From: Microvirga terricola
GTDB taxonomy: Bacteria > Pseudomonadota > Alphaproteobacteria > Rhizobiales > Beijerinckiaceae
Direction of reading: 5' to 3'
DNA: 64,000 bases
Assembly: GCF_011777495.1 (NCBI RefSeq)
Contig: NZ_JAATJS010000003.1
Location: 558,001-622,000 of the forward strand
Shown: one piece after another, positions 28,190 through 39,417 of the stretch
Position numbering within the stretch: position 1 is the stretch's first letter
Layout: each line of letters begins with the position of its first letter
Notes under the pieces: model-generated
Databases searched by the model: none
What the model saw: the letters and a program-made list of their open reading frames with translations, nothing else
What the model was told of the DNA's origin: nothing
Position numbers and translations under genes: made by a program

Positions 28190-28305
28190 GATTCTTCCTG
28201 ACACCTGCCGGACGAGTATGGCAAGCGGAACAGCGTCTTTCGCGCTGGGTTGAGATCGGCGTCTTCGAGGCCTTGATTGAGAGTTATCGCCTTTGGAAGT
28301 GTCTG
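28190..28305 (+). pseudogene. Decayed IS5-family-like transposase fragment
   Basis: Two frames read LPDEYGKRNSVFR (28205-28243) and, after a 2-base shift, WVEIGVFEALIESYRLWK (from 28246). This order resembles the N-terminal region of IS5-family transposases, in which L-P-x-x-[YF]-G-x-x-x-[ST]-V-[YF] is followed by R-W-x-x-x-G-V-[FW]-E. There is no complete gene and no catalytic motif. It lies in the gene-free 350 bp between the RTX gene and moeA, where nothing else is recognisable apart from an 8-bp inverted repeat (28173-28180 with 28202-28209). Confidence 0.5.
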
Positions 28306-28453
28306 AGTGCCGTATCTGCGTCAAGACGCTGGAGCTGCGCTCCCGAAAGGGGGCGTAACGGCAAGAAACGGCTCCGCTGCGAGAGGTTGACGCGAATTCT
28401 TGGGCCGTCAAAGGGGCACAGATTGAGTCCCACCCCCGGCTACCGATGAAATG
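28306..28453. other. Gene-free stretch between transposase remnant and moeA
   Basis: No gene, RNA or repeat was recognised. The moeA stop codon begins directly after it. No convincing terminator for the leftward trp-moeA transcript was seen. Confidence 0.5.
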
Positions 28454-29701
28454 TCAGCAGAACTGGCTGAGGCGAATGATCCGGCAAGGCTCGCCCGTCT
28501 TGGCTGAGGGGGCATGCGGGGGCCTGACCAGGAGCGCGTCCGAGCGCGCGAGAATACCCAACATAGATGAATCCTGAGCGCCGTGCGGGGTTGCGACGGT
28601 GATCTGCAAGCGACCGGCCGAGGGGAGATCAATCTCCCGCAACGCCAGGCTGGCACGCATGTAATCCTGCCGGGCCTGATTGGCGCCGACATCGCAGCCG
28701 AGTATCGCCGCCTCGGTCGGATCGCCGCCCGCGTTGAGATCGCCCAGAAGGGCGCGGATCGCAGGGACCAGAAAGAGGATGCCGCACACAAGCGTGGAAA
28801 CCGGGTTGCCGGGGAGGCCGAGCAGAAGCATCGGGCCTAAACGGCCATGCATCAGCGGCTTTCCAGGGCGCAAGGCCACACGCCAGAAGCCGAGGTCCAT
28901 TCCTTGGCCGACAAGCGCCGCCTGCACGAGATCGTGCTCGCCGACCGAAGCGCCGCCGAGCGTGACAAGAAGATCGGCCTCGGCATCCCGCGCAGCTTTG
29001 ATGCGCTCTTCCAGCGAGGCGAGCGTATCTCCCGCGATGCCGAGGTCGATGGCAGTGCCGCCCGCCTTCTCGACCATGATCGCGGTGGCGGGCAGGCTGG
29101 AAGCGGTGATCTGATCCGGGCCGGGCGTTTGGCCCGCGCGCACCAATTCGTCGCCCGTAGCGAGAATGGCGATGCGCGGCCTGCGGTAAACGGGAAGCGT
29201 GCCGTGGCCCATGGCGGCGGCAAGCGCGATGTGGCGCGCATCGAGACGCTGGCCCGCCTTCAAAAACGCTTCACCGGCCTTGAAGTCGTTTCCGGCTCCG
29301 CGGATGTGCTGATGCAGGCGAGGCGCTTCTTTGATGATGACCTCGTCGCCGGCGCGATCCGTGTCTTCCTGAATGACCACAGCATCTGCGCCATCGGGCA
29401 TTGGCGCGCCGGTGAAAATCCGCACCGCCTGCATCGCTCCGACCGAACCGGGAAAGCGCTTGCCCGCAGCGCTGGTGCCGATGAGCTTCAGTGTCTGTGG
29501 TACCCCCCCGATGTCGGCGCTGCGCACCGCATAGCCATCCATCGCGGAGGCAGGGAAGGGTGGTTGATCGCGCAAGGCCAGGACATCTTCGGCGAGCGTG
29601 CGCCCGGCGCAGGCGGCCAGCGGCGCGTGTTCCATTTCTACTGGCTTCTCGACACTGGCGAGCACAAGACGCAGCGCCTCTTCGACCGGGATCAGGCTCA
29701 T
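28454..29701 (-). CDS. moeA: Molybdopterin molybdotransferase
   Basis: MoeA inserts molybdate into adenylylated molybdopterin, completing the molybdenum cofactor. The 415-residue protein has the family's N-terminal segment with [17 protein letters not shown]. The central MoCF-binding domain shows ILATGDELV, then [15 protein letters not shown] and [10 protein letters not shown]. The C-terminal domain IV is complete. Its start overlaps the moaC stop by 4 bases, so both are translated together. It is the last gene of the ppiD-trp-moaC-moeA block. In relatives lexA follows directly; here the RTX island intervenes. Confidence 0.95.
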   Translation of the reverse strand: MSLIPVEEALRLVLASVEKPVEMEHAPLAACAGRTLAEDVLALRDQPPFPASAMDGYAVRSADIGGVPQTLKLIGTSAAGKRFPGSVGAMQAVRIFTGAPMPDGADAVVIQEDTDRAGDEVIIKEAPRLHQHIRGAGNDFKAGEAFLKAGQRLDARHIALAAAMGHGTLPVYRRPRIAILATGDELVRAGQTPGPDQITASSLPATAIMVEKAGGTAIDLGIAGDTLASLEERIKAARDAEADLLVTLGGASVGEHDLVQAALVGQGMDLGFWRVALRPGKPLMHGRLGPMLLLGLPGNPVSTLVCGILFLVPAIRALLGDLNAGGDPTEAAILGCDVGANQARQDYMRASLALREIDLPSAGRLQITVATPHGAQDSSMLGILARSDALLVRPPHAPSAKTGEPCRIIRLSQFC

Positions 29702-30174
29702 GGGGCCTCGTATGTACCGGAGCGGCCGCCGCTTTTCATGCGCAGATGAATATTGTCGATCCGCATGCCACGGTCGGCGGCTTTCACCATGTCGTAGATG
29801 GTCAGGCAGGCGACGGAAACGGCGGTCAGTGCCTCCATCTCGACGCCGGTTTGACTCGCAACCTTCACCTCCGCCGTCACGCGTACGCCGGGGAGCGTGT
29901 CATCGAGTGCGCAATCGACCTTCACCTTGGAGATCATCAATGGATGGCAGAGGGGGATCAGTTCATGCGTGCGCTTCGCGGCCATGATGCCGGCAAGGCG
30001 CGCGGTGCCTAAAACATCGCCCTTCTTCGCATCACCCTGACGGATCAGGGCGACCGTCTCGGGCAGCATCACGACGCTTCCTTCGGCGATGGCGGTGCGG
30101 GTGGTGATGTCCTTCTCGGACACGTCGACCATGTTCGCCGCGCCGCTCGCGTCGAGATGCGTCAGCTTGCTCAT
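29698..30174 (-). CDS. moaC: Cyclic pyranopterin monophosphate synthase
   Basis: MoaC converts the MoaA product (3',8-cyclo-GTP) to cyclic pyranopterin monophosphate in molybdenum-cofactor synthesis. At 158 residues it has the normal length. [18 protein letters not shown] starts the protein, [13 protein letters not shown] holds active-site residues, and [20 protein letters not shown] and the C-terminal KSGGRSG close it. It overlaps trpC by 4 bases upstream and moeA by 4 downstream. Confidence 0.97.
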   Translation of the reverse strand: MSKLTHLDASGAANMVDVSEKDITTRTAIAEGSVVMLPETVALIRQGDAKKGDVLGTARLAGIMAAKRTHELIPLCHPLMISKVKVDCALDDTLPGVRVTAEVKVASQTGVEMEALTAVSVACLTIYDMVKAADRGMRIDNIHLRMKSGGRSGTYEAP

Positions 30175-30971
30175 GCGGCCTCGCCGAAAAGAAGACGGCG
30201 CGTCGCGGCAGCGACATCCGCCTGCCGCATCAGGCTCTCGCCGACGAGGAAGGTGCGGATATTCACCTTCGTCAGCCGCTCGATGTCAGAAAGCGTGAAG
30301 ATGCCGCTCTCGCCGACGATGATGCGATCCGACGGGATGAGCGGAGCGAGTTCCTCGCTCACCGCCAGCGACACGTCGAAGGTGCGCAGATTGCGGTTGT
30401 TGATGCCCACAAGCTTCGTGCCGAGCGGGACCGCACGCTCTAGCTCAGCGCGGTCATGCACTTCGACCAGCACATCCATGCCGAGATCGTGCGCGGTATC
30501 GATGAGCGCGCGCGCTCCCGCGTCGGTGACGCTCGCCATGATGACGAGGATGCAATCCGCCCCCCAGCTTCGCGCCTCGTAAACCTGATACGGCTCGAAC
30601 ATGAAGTCTTTGCGCAGCGCCGGAAGACCCGAGGCTTCGCGGGCCTTCGTCAGATATTCCGGCCTGCCCTGGAAGGAGGGCTCGTCGGTGAGAACCGAGA
30701 GGCAGGTCGCGCCGCCCTCAGCGTAGGCCTTCGCCAGCGATGGCGGGTCGAAATCGGCGCGGATCAGGCCCTTGGAAGGGCTTGCCTTCTTCACCTCGGC
30801 GATCAGCGCCGGGCGACCTTCCATCAGATGCCGCTCGATGGCGGCGGCAAAGCCACGGGTGGGCGTAGCCGCGCGGGCGCGCTTTTCCATCTCTGCCGGA
30901 GACACCAGCGCTTTCGCAGCCGCGATTTCCTGGCGCTTATAGGCTTCGATGCGGGCGAGGACGTCGCTCAT
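30171..30971 (-). CDS. trpC: Indole-3-glycerol-phosphate synthase
   Basis: TrpC closes the indole ring in tryptophan synthesis. The protein is a 266-residue TIM barrel. The start [20 protein letters not shown] at ATG 30971 is the family N terminus; a TTG 18 bases earlier would overlap trpD and is less likely. Characteristic segments are [33 protein letters not shown] and [12 protein letters not shown], with GESGIF near the end. It is a single-function protein, not fused to trpF. Confidence 0.96.
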   Translation of the reverse strand: MSDVLARIEAYKRQEIAAAKALVSPAEMEKRARAATPTRGFAAAIERHLMEGRPALIAEVKKASPSKGLIRADFDPPSLAKAYAEGGATCLSVLTDEPSFQGRPEYLTKAREASGLPALRKDFMFEPYQVYEARSWGADCILVIMASVTDAGARALIDTAHDLGMDVLVEVHDRAELERAVPLGTKLVGINNRNLRTFDVSLAVSEELAPLIPSDRIIVGESGIFTLSDIERLTKVNIRTFLVGESLMRQADVAAATRRLLFGEAA

Positions 30972-30985
30972 TCCGGGTTCCGACT

Positions 30986-31999
30986 TCAAGCGTTCGAGGC
31001 TTGGACGAGACGTTCAAGAGTAGCCTTTGCTGCGCCGCTGTCGAGAGCGCGCGACGCACGGTCGAGTCCTTCGCGCAGGTTGGCGGCTTCATCTGCCACC
31101 ACGAGAGCGGCGGCAGCGTTGAGGAGTGCTACGTCGCGATAGGGGCTTTTCGCGCCTTCCAGCACGGCGCGAAGCTGCGCCGCGTTATGCGCAGGGTCAC
31201 CGCCCTTCAGGTCCTCAAGCTTCGCGGTGGGAAGCCCAACCTCGTCCGGCGTCACGGTGAAGCGGCGGATAGTGCCGTTCTCCAGCGCCACGACATGGGT
31301 GACGCCGGTCGTGGTCATCTCGTCGAGGCCGTCCGAACCGTGCACAGTCCAGATCTTCTTCGAGCCCATTTCCTTCATGACTTTGGTCAGCGGTTCGAGC
31401 CAGGCTTCGGAAAACACGCCCAAAAGCTGCCGCTGCACGCCCGCGGGGTTCGACAGGGGGCCGAGGAGGTTGAAGATCGTCCGCGTCCCCAATTCCACGC
31501 GCACGGGGCCGACATGGCGCATGGCGGCGTGGTGCGTCTGGGCGAACATGAAGCACAGGCCCGCATTCTTCAGGCACTGTTCCAGGCCCTTCGGCTCGAG
31601 CCCTAGCTTCACGCCGAGCGCCGCCAGCACGTCCGCCGTGCCGGATTTGGAGGATGCTGCGCGGTTGCCGTGCTTGGCCACCGGCACGCCGCAGGCCGCC
31701 ACAATGATCGAGGCGAGCGTCGAGATGTTGTAGCTGCCGGAATGGTCGCCGCCCGTGCCGACGATATCGACCGCGTTTTCCGGCGCCTTGACCTTCAACA
31801 TGCGCCCGCGCATGGCGGACACCGCGCCAACGATCTCCTCCAGCGCTTCGCCACGCACGCGCAAAGCCATCAGAAACGCGCCGCTCTGTGCGGGCGTCAC
31901 CTCACCGGAGAGAAGATCGTCGAAGGCGGCGCGAGCTTCATCGCGCGACAGCGATGCGCCGGTTGCGACCTTGGCGAGATAGGGCTTGAAGGATTCCAT
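30986..31999 (-). CDS. trpD: Anthranilate phosphoribosyltransferase
   Basis: TrpD transfers phosphoribose from PRPP to anthranilate. The 337-residue protein has the [18 protein letters not shown] motif (around residue 78; substrate and PRPP binding), [17 protein letters not shown] and a [15 protein letters not shown] segment. It is unfused to trpG. It lies 14 bases before trpC and 13 bases after trpG. Confidence 0.97.
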   Translation of the reverse strand: MESFKPYLAKVATGASLSRDEARAAFDDLLSGEVTPAQSGAFLMALRVRGEALEEIVGAVSAMRGRMLKVKAPENAVDIVGTGGDHSGSYNISTLASIIVAACGVPVAKHGNRAASSKSGTADVLAALGVKLGLEPKGLEQCLKNAGLCFMFAQTHHAAMRHVGPVRVELGTRTIFNLLGPLSNPAGVQRQLLGVFSEAWLEPLTKVMKEMGSKKIWTVHGSDGLDEMTTTGVTHVVALENGTIRRFTVTPDEVGLPTAKLEDLKGGDPAHNAAQLRAVLEGAKSPYRDVALLNAAAALVVADEAANLREGLDRASRALDSGAAKATLERLVQASNA

Positions 32000-32012
32000 C
32001 GGTGCTCAATGC

Positions 32013-32621
32013 CTAGCTGGGGCGGTTTTGACGCTCGGCGTTCCACGCCGCCGCCAGATCGAAGAAATTGCGCATGATCGTGACCCCGTGCTCCGACAGG
32101 ATGCTTTCGGGGTGAAACTGCACGCCATGGATCGGCAGGATGCGGTGGGAGAGGCCCATGACGAGCCCGTCCGCCGTCTCAGCGGTGACGGTGAGATCGA
32201 CGGGGCAGGTCTCGCGATCCACGATCAGCGAGTGATAGCGCGTGGCCTTGAACGGGCCGTTGATACCGCGAAACACTGTCTGGCCGCGATGTTCCACTTC
32301 CGACACCTTGCCGTGCATCGGCAGCGGCGCGCGGGAGACGGTGCCGCCGAAGGCTTGTCCGATGGCCTGCAGGCCAAGGCAGACGCCGAAGGTCGGGATC
32401 TGGCGCGAGGCCCGGTCCACGAGGTCGAGGCAGATGCCCGCCTCGTTGGGAGTGCAGGGACCAGGCGAGAGCACAATGGCGTCGGGAGGCGAGGCCAGCA
32501 CCTCGTTCGTCGTGATCGCATCGTTGCGCACTACGTCGACCGAGGTCGCCAGCGGCGCGAGCAGATGCACCAGGTTCCAGGTGAAGCTGTCGTAATTGTC
32601 GATAACAAGAACGCGGGTCAT
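32013..32621 (-). CDS. trpG: Anthranilate synthase component II (glutamine amidotransferase)
   Basis: TrpG supplies ammonia from glutamine to TrpE. From the ATG at 32621 it is 202 residues, starting MTRVLVIDNYDSFTWNLVHL. The oxyanion loop LSPGPCTPNEAG, the nucleophile Cys in FGVCLGLQAIGQAFGG and the catalytic His-x-Glu in VQFHPESILSEHG are present. It may also serve as PabA in folate synthesis, as in other bacteria with one such subunit. A separate trpG contrasts with the trpE-trpG fusions found in many rhizobia. Confidence 0.96.
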   Translation of the reverse strand: MTRVLVIDNYDSFTWNLVHLLAPLATSVDVVRNDAITTNEVLASPPDAIVLSPGPCTPNEAGICLDLVDRASRQIPTFGVCLGLQAIGQAFGGTVSRAPLPMHGKVSEVEHRGQTVFRGINGPFKATRYHSLIVDRETCPVDLTVTAETADGLVMGLSHRILPIHGVQFHPESILSEHGVTIMRNFFDLAAAWNAERQNRPS

Positions 32622-32664
32622 AGCGCACCGACGTTTGCGCAAGGGAGAAAGCGGGTCAAGCCGA

Positions 32665-34185
32665 TCATTGCCCGATCCTCGCGCGGCTGGCGAAGCGCAC
32701 AGCCTCCTCTGCCGCCTTGAACAGCGCCTTCGCCTTGTTGACGCATTCCTGCTGCTCGGAGGCCGGGTCTGAATCGTAAACGATGCCCGCGCCGGATTGT
32801 ACCGCCATGCGCCCGTCTTTCACGACGGCGGTGCGCAGCACGATGCAGGTATCCATCTCGCCATTGGCGCCGAAATAGCCGATGCAGCCGGCGTAGGGTC
32901 CGCGCTTGTGCTTCTCCAGTTCGTCGATGATCTGCATCGCGCGCACCTTCGGCGCGCCAGAGACCGTGCCCGCCGGGAAGCCGGCGATGAGCGCGTCGAG
33001 CGCATCGAAGCAGGAATCGAGCCGGCCCTCCACGTTCGAGACGATGTGCATGACCTGGCTGTAATATTCCAGGAAGAAGGAGTCGGTGACCTGAACCGAA
33101 CCCATTTCCGCGACACGGCCCACATCGTTGCGGCCGAGGTCGAGCAGCATGAGGTGTTCGGCGCGCTCCTTCTGGTCGGCCAAAAGGCTTTCCGCATGGG
33201 CGCGATCTTCCGCCGCCGTCGCGCCGCGCGGACGCGTGCCGGCGATGGGACGGATCGTGACCTTGCCGTCGCGCACTCGCACGAGAATTTCCGGCGAGGA
33301 GCAGACGATCTGAAAATCCTCGAAGTCGAGATAGCAGAGGAACGGCGCAGGGTTGACCCGCCGCAGCGAACGATAAAGCGCGAAAGCCGGGAGCGGAAAG
33401 GCCGACTCGAAACGCTGCGAGAGTACGACCTGAAAGATGTCGCCCGCGCGGATGTACTCCTTCGCCTTGGCGACCATCTCCCTGAATTCCTCGGGCGTGG
33501 TGTTCGACACCGGCGGTTCGAAGTCGATTGTCGTCGGATCGCTGCGATCCTCGAAGGGCAGGGGCCGTTCGAGTGCCCAGGTCACGGCCTCAAGCCGCGA
33601 AAGGGCGGATTCATAGGCCGCTTTGGCCGACACGCTTTCCAGCGGGCGCACGGGGGTGATGAGCGAAATCTCGTCCTTCACCGCATCGAACACCACCATG
33701 ACGGTGGGGCGCACGAGAATGGCGTCCGGCACCTTCAGGACATCCGGATTGGGGGTGGGCAGACGCTCCATCTGCCGCACCATGTCGTAGCCGAGATAGC
33801 CGAACAGACCCGCCGCCATGGGCGGGAAATCGTCGCCGATGGGCAGAGCGCTCTCGGCGATGAGGGCGCGCAGGCTCTCCAAAGGCAAACGGCTCTCCGC
33901 CTTGAAGTCGCGGCTGTGGCTGAGCGCGTTGCGGTCGATTGCAGCAACACCGTCCTGGCAGCGCCAGACGAGATCCGGATCGAGGCCGATCATGGAAAAG
34001 CGGCCGCGAACGGCGCCGCCTTCCACCGATTCCAGCAGGAAGGCGTGACCCTTCCGATCATGCCGCAGCTTCATGAAAGCCGCGACAGGCGTCAGCAGGT
34101 CGCCGACGAGCGTGGTGCGAAGAACGCCCGCCTCGCCGGCAGAATAGGCCTTCGCGAAAGCGTCGAAATCCGGAGTGATGCTCAT
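32665..34185 (-). CDS. trpE: Anthranilate synthase component I
   Basis: TrpE makes anthranilate from chorismate. The 506-residue protein has an N-terminal domain with the LLES-type feedback element (AFLLESVEGG near residue 47). The chorismate-binding domain starts around 230, with IFQVVLSQRFE, the PIAGTRPRGAT motif, LDLGRNDVGRVA and FPAGTVSGAPKVRAM. It begins 3 bases after the ppiD stop codon, leaving no room for a classic trp leader peptide or attenuator directly upstream. Confidence 0.97.
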   Translation of the reverse strand: MSITPDFDAFAKAYSAGEAGVLRTTLVGDLLTPVAAFMKLRHDRKGHAFLLESVEGGAVRGRFSMIGLDPDLVWRCQDGVAAIDRNALSHSRDFKAESRLPLESLRALIAESALPIGDDFPPMAAGLFGYLGYDMVRQMERLPTPNPDVLKVPDAILVRPTVMVVFDAVKDEISLITPVRPLESVSAKAAYESALSRLEAVTWALERPLPFEDRSDPTTIDFEPPVSNTTPEEFREMVAKAKEYIRAGDIFQVVLSQRFESAFPLPAFALYRSLRRVNPAPFLCYLDFEDFQIVCSSPEILVRVRDGKVTIRPIAGTRPRGATAAEDRAHAESLLADQKERAEHLMLLDLGRNDVGRVAEMGSVQVTDSFFLEYYSQVMHIVSNVEGRLDSCFDALDALIAGFPAGTVSGAPKVRAMQIIDELEKHKRGPYAGCIGYFGANGEMDTCIVLRTAVVKDGRMAVQSGAGIVYDSDPASEQQECVNKAKALFKAAEEAVRFASRARIGQ

Positions 34186-34188
34186 CGC

Positions 34189-36087
34189 TTACAATTCGCC
34201 GCCTGTCGCCTGACGTAGCGCCTGCTGGTTGATGGTGACGCCGAGATCCTGGCGAGCCTGGGCGATGTACTGGTTGATGAGATCGTCGCTCATGCTGTTG
34301 CGGAGCTGCGTTTCGAAACGCTGTGCTTCCTGGGTCGTCGTGACCAGCGGAGGCACGGTGGCCGAGGTGACCTTGAAGATCGCGCGCGCATCCGTCCCGT
34401 TCGCCGTGTTGCCGGCCTTGCCGACGGGAATGGAGAAGATGCGGTTCACCGCCTCACTGGTCAGGTCGTCCTTCGCCGCGTTGCGGGCAAGGTCCGTGAC
34501 GGCTTTGACAGGCGCGCCGAGTTCCTGCGCGACGACCTCGAGGGTCTCGCCCTTCTCGACCCGTTCGGTGAGCTGGCGGGCCTTTTCCGACAGGCGCTGC
34601 GCGATCTCGTCCTCACGCCATAGGGTGGCGACCTGATCGCGCACCTCGTCGAGAGTCTTTGCGCGGGTCGGCTCGATGCCGGTCACGTCATACCAGACAT
34701 AACCGCCCTTGGCGGCGCGGACAGGCTCGTTGTCGACGCCGATATCGGAGGCGTAGGCGGCCTTCAGGAGCGCATCGCGCTCCGGCAGGTCGACCGGCTT
34801 GCCGCTCTTGTCGAGGCCTTTGGAATCGGCAGCAGGGATCTGGACCAGGGTCAGGCCCTTTTCCTTCGCGATGTCGGCGAGCGGGCGCGCACCGGCGCGG
34901 GCATCCTCGATCGAGTCGTGCAGTTTCTCGATGGCTTCCTGGGCGCGTGACTGGGCGATCTCCTGGCGGATTTCGCCGGCCACTTCCTCGAAGGGGCGCA
35001 CGGATTCCGGCTGAACCTTCGTCACGCGCACGATCACCGGGCCGAACCGGCCCGCGACGGGGCCGCTCGTCGCCCCTTCCGCCAGCGAGAAGGCGGCGTC
35101 CGCGACGGCAGGATCGAGCATTTCGGACTTGGTGAAGGTGCCGAGGTCGAGATCCGGCTGCGAGACGTTGCGCTCTGCCGCGATGGCGTCGAAGGTCGCA
35201 CCTTCCTTGATCTTGCTGAACGCGGCTTCCGCCTCTTCCTGCGAGGGGAAGGCGATCTGCTGGATCGTGCGGCGCTCAGGGGTGCCGAACTTGGCCTTCT
35301 CCTGCTCGTAGCGCTGGCGCGCATCGGCATCGGACACGGTCTCGGGCTTCGCGACCGTCGAGGCGTCGATGGAGAACAGGGCGAGGGCGCGGTATTCGGG
35401 CGCCTGGAAGGAGCCCTTGCGCTCGTTGAAGAAGGTCTGAAGCTGATCGTTGGTTGGGGCCGGGATGTCACCAGCCATCGACGCGCTCAGAACGACGTAC
35501 GACGCCGCGCGCTTCTCGTTGGTATAGCGATTCAGGGCCTCGCGCGCCGCAACTGGCACGTTCAGGTCGCCCGCGATCGCCTCGCCGAGATGGATGCGGG
35601 TCATGGCCGCGCGCTGCTCGTTGACGAAACCGGCTTCCGAGAGGGAGGCATTGCGCAGGACCTGATCGAACAGGGCGCGGTTGAACTGGCCGTCGGCGCC
35701 CTTGAAGTTCGGATCGTCCACGATTGCGCGCGCGACCGTCTGATCGGAGACGCTTAAGCCCAGCTTCTTGGCCTGCTCGGTCAGGACGGCCTCGCTGATG
35801 AGCGTGTTCAGGACCTGCTGGTCGATGCCGTAGAGGCGCGCCTGTTCCGGCGAGATGATGGTGCGGAACTGGCGGCCCAGGCGCTGCAACTCGTTGTTGA
35901 ACGCGGTCCGGTACTGCTCGATGGTGATGTCGGTATGACCGATGCGGGCAACCGTGGAGCGCGGCGTGGCCCGGAAGATGTCGCCGATGCCCCAGATGGC
36001 GAAGCTGACGATCAGAATCCCGAAAAGGACCGTGAAGATGGTCTTGCCGATCAGGCTTTGCCCGATGTTGCGCATTCCTCGAAGCAT
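34189..36087 (-). CDS. ppiD: PpiD-like periplasmic peptidyl-prolyl isomerase/chaperone
   Basis: This is a membrane-anchored folding factor for envelope proteins. From ATG 36087 it is 632 residues; the frame opens at a TTG at 36120, which I consider less likely. One N-terminal membrane segment (IFTVLFGILIVSFAIWGI) is followed by a SurA_N-like domain (about 35-200). A parvulin PPIase region lies at about 240-370 (RRTIQQIAFPSQEEAE...). A C-terminal region ends in a second parvulin-like stretch. It is the first gene of the block that continues into trpE, divergent from tpiA across 137 bases. Confidence 0.9.
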   Translation of the reverse strand: MLRGMRNIGQSLIGKTIFTVLFGILIVSFAIWGIGDIFRATPRSTVARIGHTDITIEQYRTAFNNELQRLGRQFRTIISPEQARLYGIDQQVLNTLISEAVLTEQAKKLGLSVSDQTVARAIVDDPNFKGADGQFNRALFDQVLRNASLSEAGFVNEQRAAMTRIHLGEAIAGDLNVPVAAREALNRYTNEKRAASYVVLSASMAGDIPAPTNDQLQTFFNERKGSFQAPEYRALALFSIDASTVAKPETVSDADARQRYEQEKAKFGTPERRTIQQIAFPSQEEAEAAFSKIKEGATFDAIAAERNVSQPDLDLGTFTKSEMLDPAVADAAFSLAEGATSGPVAGRFGPVIVRVTKVQPESVRPFEEVAGEIRQEIAQSRAQEAIEKLHDSIEDARAGARPLADIAKEKGLTLVQIPAADSKGLDKSGKPVDLPERDALLKAAYASDIGVDNEPVRAAKGGYVWYDVTGIEPTRAKTLDEVRDQVATLWREDEIAQRLSEKARQLTERVEKGETLEVVAQELGAPVKAVTDLARNAAKDDLTSEAVNRIFSIPVGKAGNTANGTDARAIFKVTSATVPPLVTTTQEAQRFETQLRNSMSDDLINQYIAQARQDLGVTINQQALRQATGGEL

Positions 36088-36224
36088 CGTGAACCCGTTC
36101 ACTAAAAAACACTTTGTCAACGGCGATAGCCGATCAGAGGCCCGGCGAAAAGGGCAAGTCTGGTTGAAAGAGCCCCTCGGCCTCTGCTAGTGCGGGTCGA
36201 TCAAGCGTGACAGGAGTGCCGTTA

Positions 36225-36992
36225 ATGAGCGTCGATCGGCCGCGCCCACTGGTGGCGGGGAACTGGAAAATGAATGGCCTGAAGGCTTCCGCCAAGATTC
36301 TGGCGGAGATCCAGGCAGGGTATTCGGCGGCTCTCAAGGCCAAGGTCGATCTGGCCATCTGCCCGCCCTCGACGCTGACCGCGATCTTCGCGGTGACCTC
36401 GGTGGGCAGCCGGGTCGCCATCGGCGGGCAAGATTGCCACGCCAAGGAATCAGGCGCCTATACGGGCGAGATTTCGGCCGAGATGCTGGCCGATGCCGGG
36501 GCTGATTACGTTATCGTCGGCCATTCGGAGCGCCGCCAGTACAATGGCGAGAAGGATGCGGATGTCGCGGCCAAGGCCGCCGCTGCCTATCGCGCCGGCC
36601 TCACGGCCATCGTCTGCGTCGGCGAAACCAAGGCTGAGCGCGAGGCGGGCAAGACCCTCGCCGTCGTCCGCAAGCAGCTTCGTGGTTCCGTTCCCGCCGG
36701 TTCGACGGCTCAGAACCTCGTTATTGCCTATGAACCCGTCTGGGCCATCGGCACCGGCCTGACCCCGACCGCCGCCGACGTGGCGGAGGTCCACGCGGCC
36801 ATCCGCCAGGAGCTGCGGCGTCTTGTCGGCAAGGCGGAGCAAAGCAAGGTCCGGATCCTCTACGGCGGCTCCGTGAAGCCCTCGAATGCGGCCGAGTTGA
36901 TGGCGGTGGACAACGTGGATGGCGCCCTCGTGGGCGGCGCGAGCCTCGTCGCGGCCGATTTCCTGGGGATCGCCGGGGCCTATCTCGGCTGA
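36225..36992 (+). CDS. tpiA: Triosephosphate isomerase
   Basis: TpiA interconverts dihydroxyacetone phosphate and glyceraldehyde 3-phosphate. It is a 255-residue TIM barrel with the GNWKMNG N-terminal motif, the IVGHSERRQ electrophile His, the [11 protein letters not shown] catalytic Glu and the [14 protein letters not shown] phosphate loop. ATG 36225 has AGGAG 8 bases upstream; a GTG at 36207 is in frame but lacks a site. A weak TGCGGG/CCCGCA hairpin lies at 37049-37068, in the gap before secG. Confidence 0.97.
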   Translation: MSVDRPRPLVAGNWKMNGLKASAKILAEIQAGYSAALKAKVDLAICPPSTLTAIFAVTSVGSRVAIGGQDCHAKESGAYTGEISAEMLADAGADYVIVGHSERRQYNGEKDADVAAKAAAAYRAGLTAIVCVGETKAEREAGKTLAVVRKQLRGSVPAGSTAQNLVIAYEPVWAIGTGLTPTAADVAEVHAAIRQELRRLVGKAEQSKVRILYGGSVKPSNAAELMAVDNVDGALVGGASLVAADFLGIAGAYLG

Positions 36993-37151
36993 AGAGCGGC
37001 CCGGAGCGGCGGGGCGATTGCTACAAAGTGTCTGTCATAAAGGGTGCTTGCGGGTCTTTGATCCCGCACACACCTATGCTACAGCGCGCCTAACGAAAGA
37101 AATGCGAGCGGCTGACGCCCTTCGGCGCGGCCGCTTGAGGTTTTTGAATCG

Positions 37152-37565
37152 ATGCAACAAGTTCTCATCATTATCCACCTGCTCATCGTGCTTGCGCTGA
37201 TCGGCGTGGTTCTCCTGCAACGCTCCGAAGGCGGTGGCATGGGCCTCGGCGGCGGGGGAGGCGGAGGCGTTTCCGGTTTCATGACCGGCCGCGGGCAAGC
37301 CAACGCGCTGACCCGTGCGACGGCGATTCTGGCGGCTCTGTTCTTCGTGACGAGCCTGGCGCTTTCGATCATGGCGGGTCGTGGCTCTGCGCCGCGCTCG
37401 ATCATCGATGGGGCTTCGCCCACGGCTCCGGCCGGCCAGCAGGCTCCGGCAGGCGGCAACATGCTTGAGCAGTTGCAGCGGCTCCAGGGCGAGCAGCCCG
37501 GCAGCCAGGCTCCGGCGGCTCCGCCGCCCGCGCCGACGGCGCCACAAGTGCCTCAGTCTCAGTAA
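37152..37565 (+). CDS. secG: Preprotein translocase subunit SecG
   Basis: SecG is the small accessory membrane subunit of the SecYEG translocon. The 137-residue protein has two membrane segments (VLIIIHLLIVLALIGVVLL and AILAALFFVTSLALSIM) joined by the typical LLQRSEGGGMGLGGG loop. A Pro/Ala/Gln-rich tail of about 50 residues is longer than in E. coli but common in alphaproteobacteria. Confidence 0.95.
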   Translation: MQQVLIIIHLLIVLALIGVVLLQRSEGGGMGLGGGGGGGVSGFMTGRGQANALTRATAILAALFFVTSLALSIMAGRGSAPRSIIDGASPTAPAGQQAPAGGNMLEQLQRLQGEQPGSQAPAAPPPAPTAPQVPQSQ

Positions 37566-37575
37566 GCCGAAGATC

Positions 37576-37605
37576 GGGCCGGTCTCTCCGGCCCTCTCTT
37601 TTTGT
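37576..37605 (+). terminator. Rho-independent terminator after secG
   Basis: GGGCCGG (37576-37582) and CCGGCCC (37588-37594) form a perfect 7-bp stem with a 5-nt loop, followed by TCTCTTTTTG. It separates secG from pyrG. Confidence 0.85.
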
Positions 37606-37665
37606 GGATGGTCATTGAGTGGCTCGATTCGCGATTGCGAATCGGCACTCCTTCTTTTTGGATAG

Positions 37666-39300
<1,635 letters not shown>

Positions 39301-39320
39301 CGGATTGCTCATCGCTCTCG

Positions 39321-39352
39321 ATGGCCGGGCTTGACCCGGCCATTTGCGTTTC
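39321..39352 (+). terminator. Hairpin terminator after pyrG
   Basis: ATGGCCGGG (39321-39329) pairs with CCCGGCCAT (39335-39343) across a 5-nt loop, followed by the short T-rich TTGCGTTTCT. Confidence 0.75.
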
Positions 39353-39417
39353 TAAGGCTCTGACATAGGGAGAACGGAAACGTCCGGCTCCGCGGGCAAC
39401 AAGAGCATGGGTGCCAC

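Noticed and set aside
32797-34218. 473-codon plus-strand frame opposite trpE
   Set aside because: trpE motifs are complete on the minus strand; no support for this frame.
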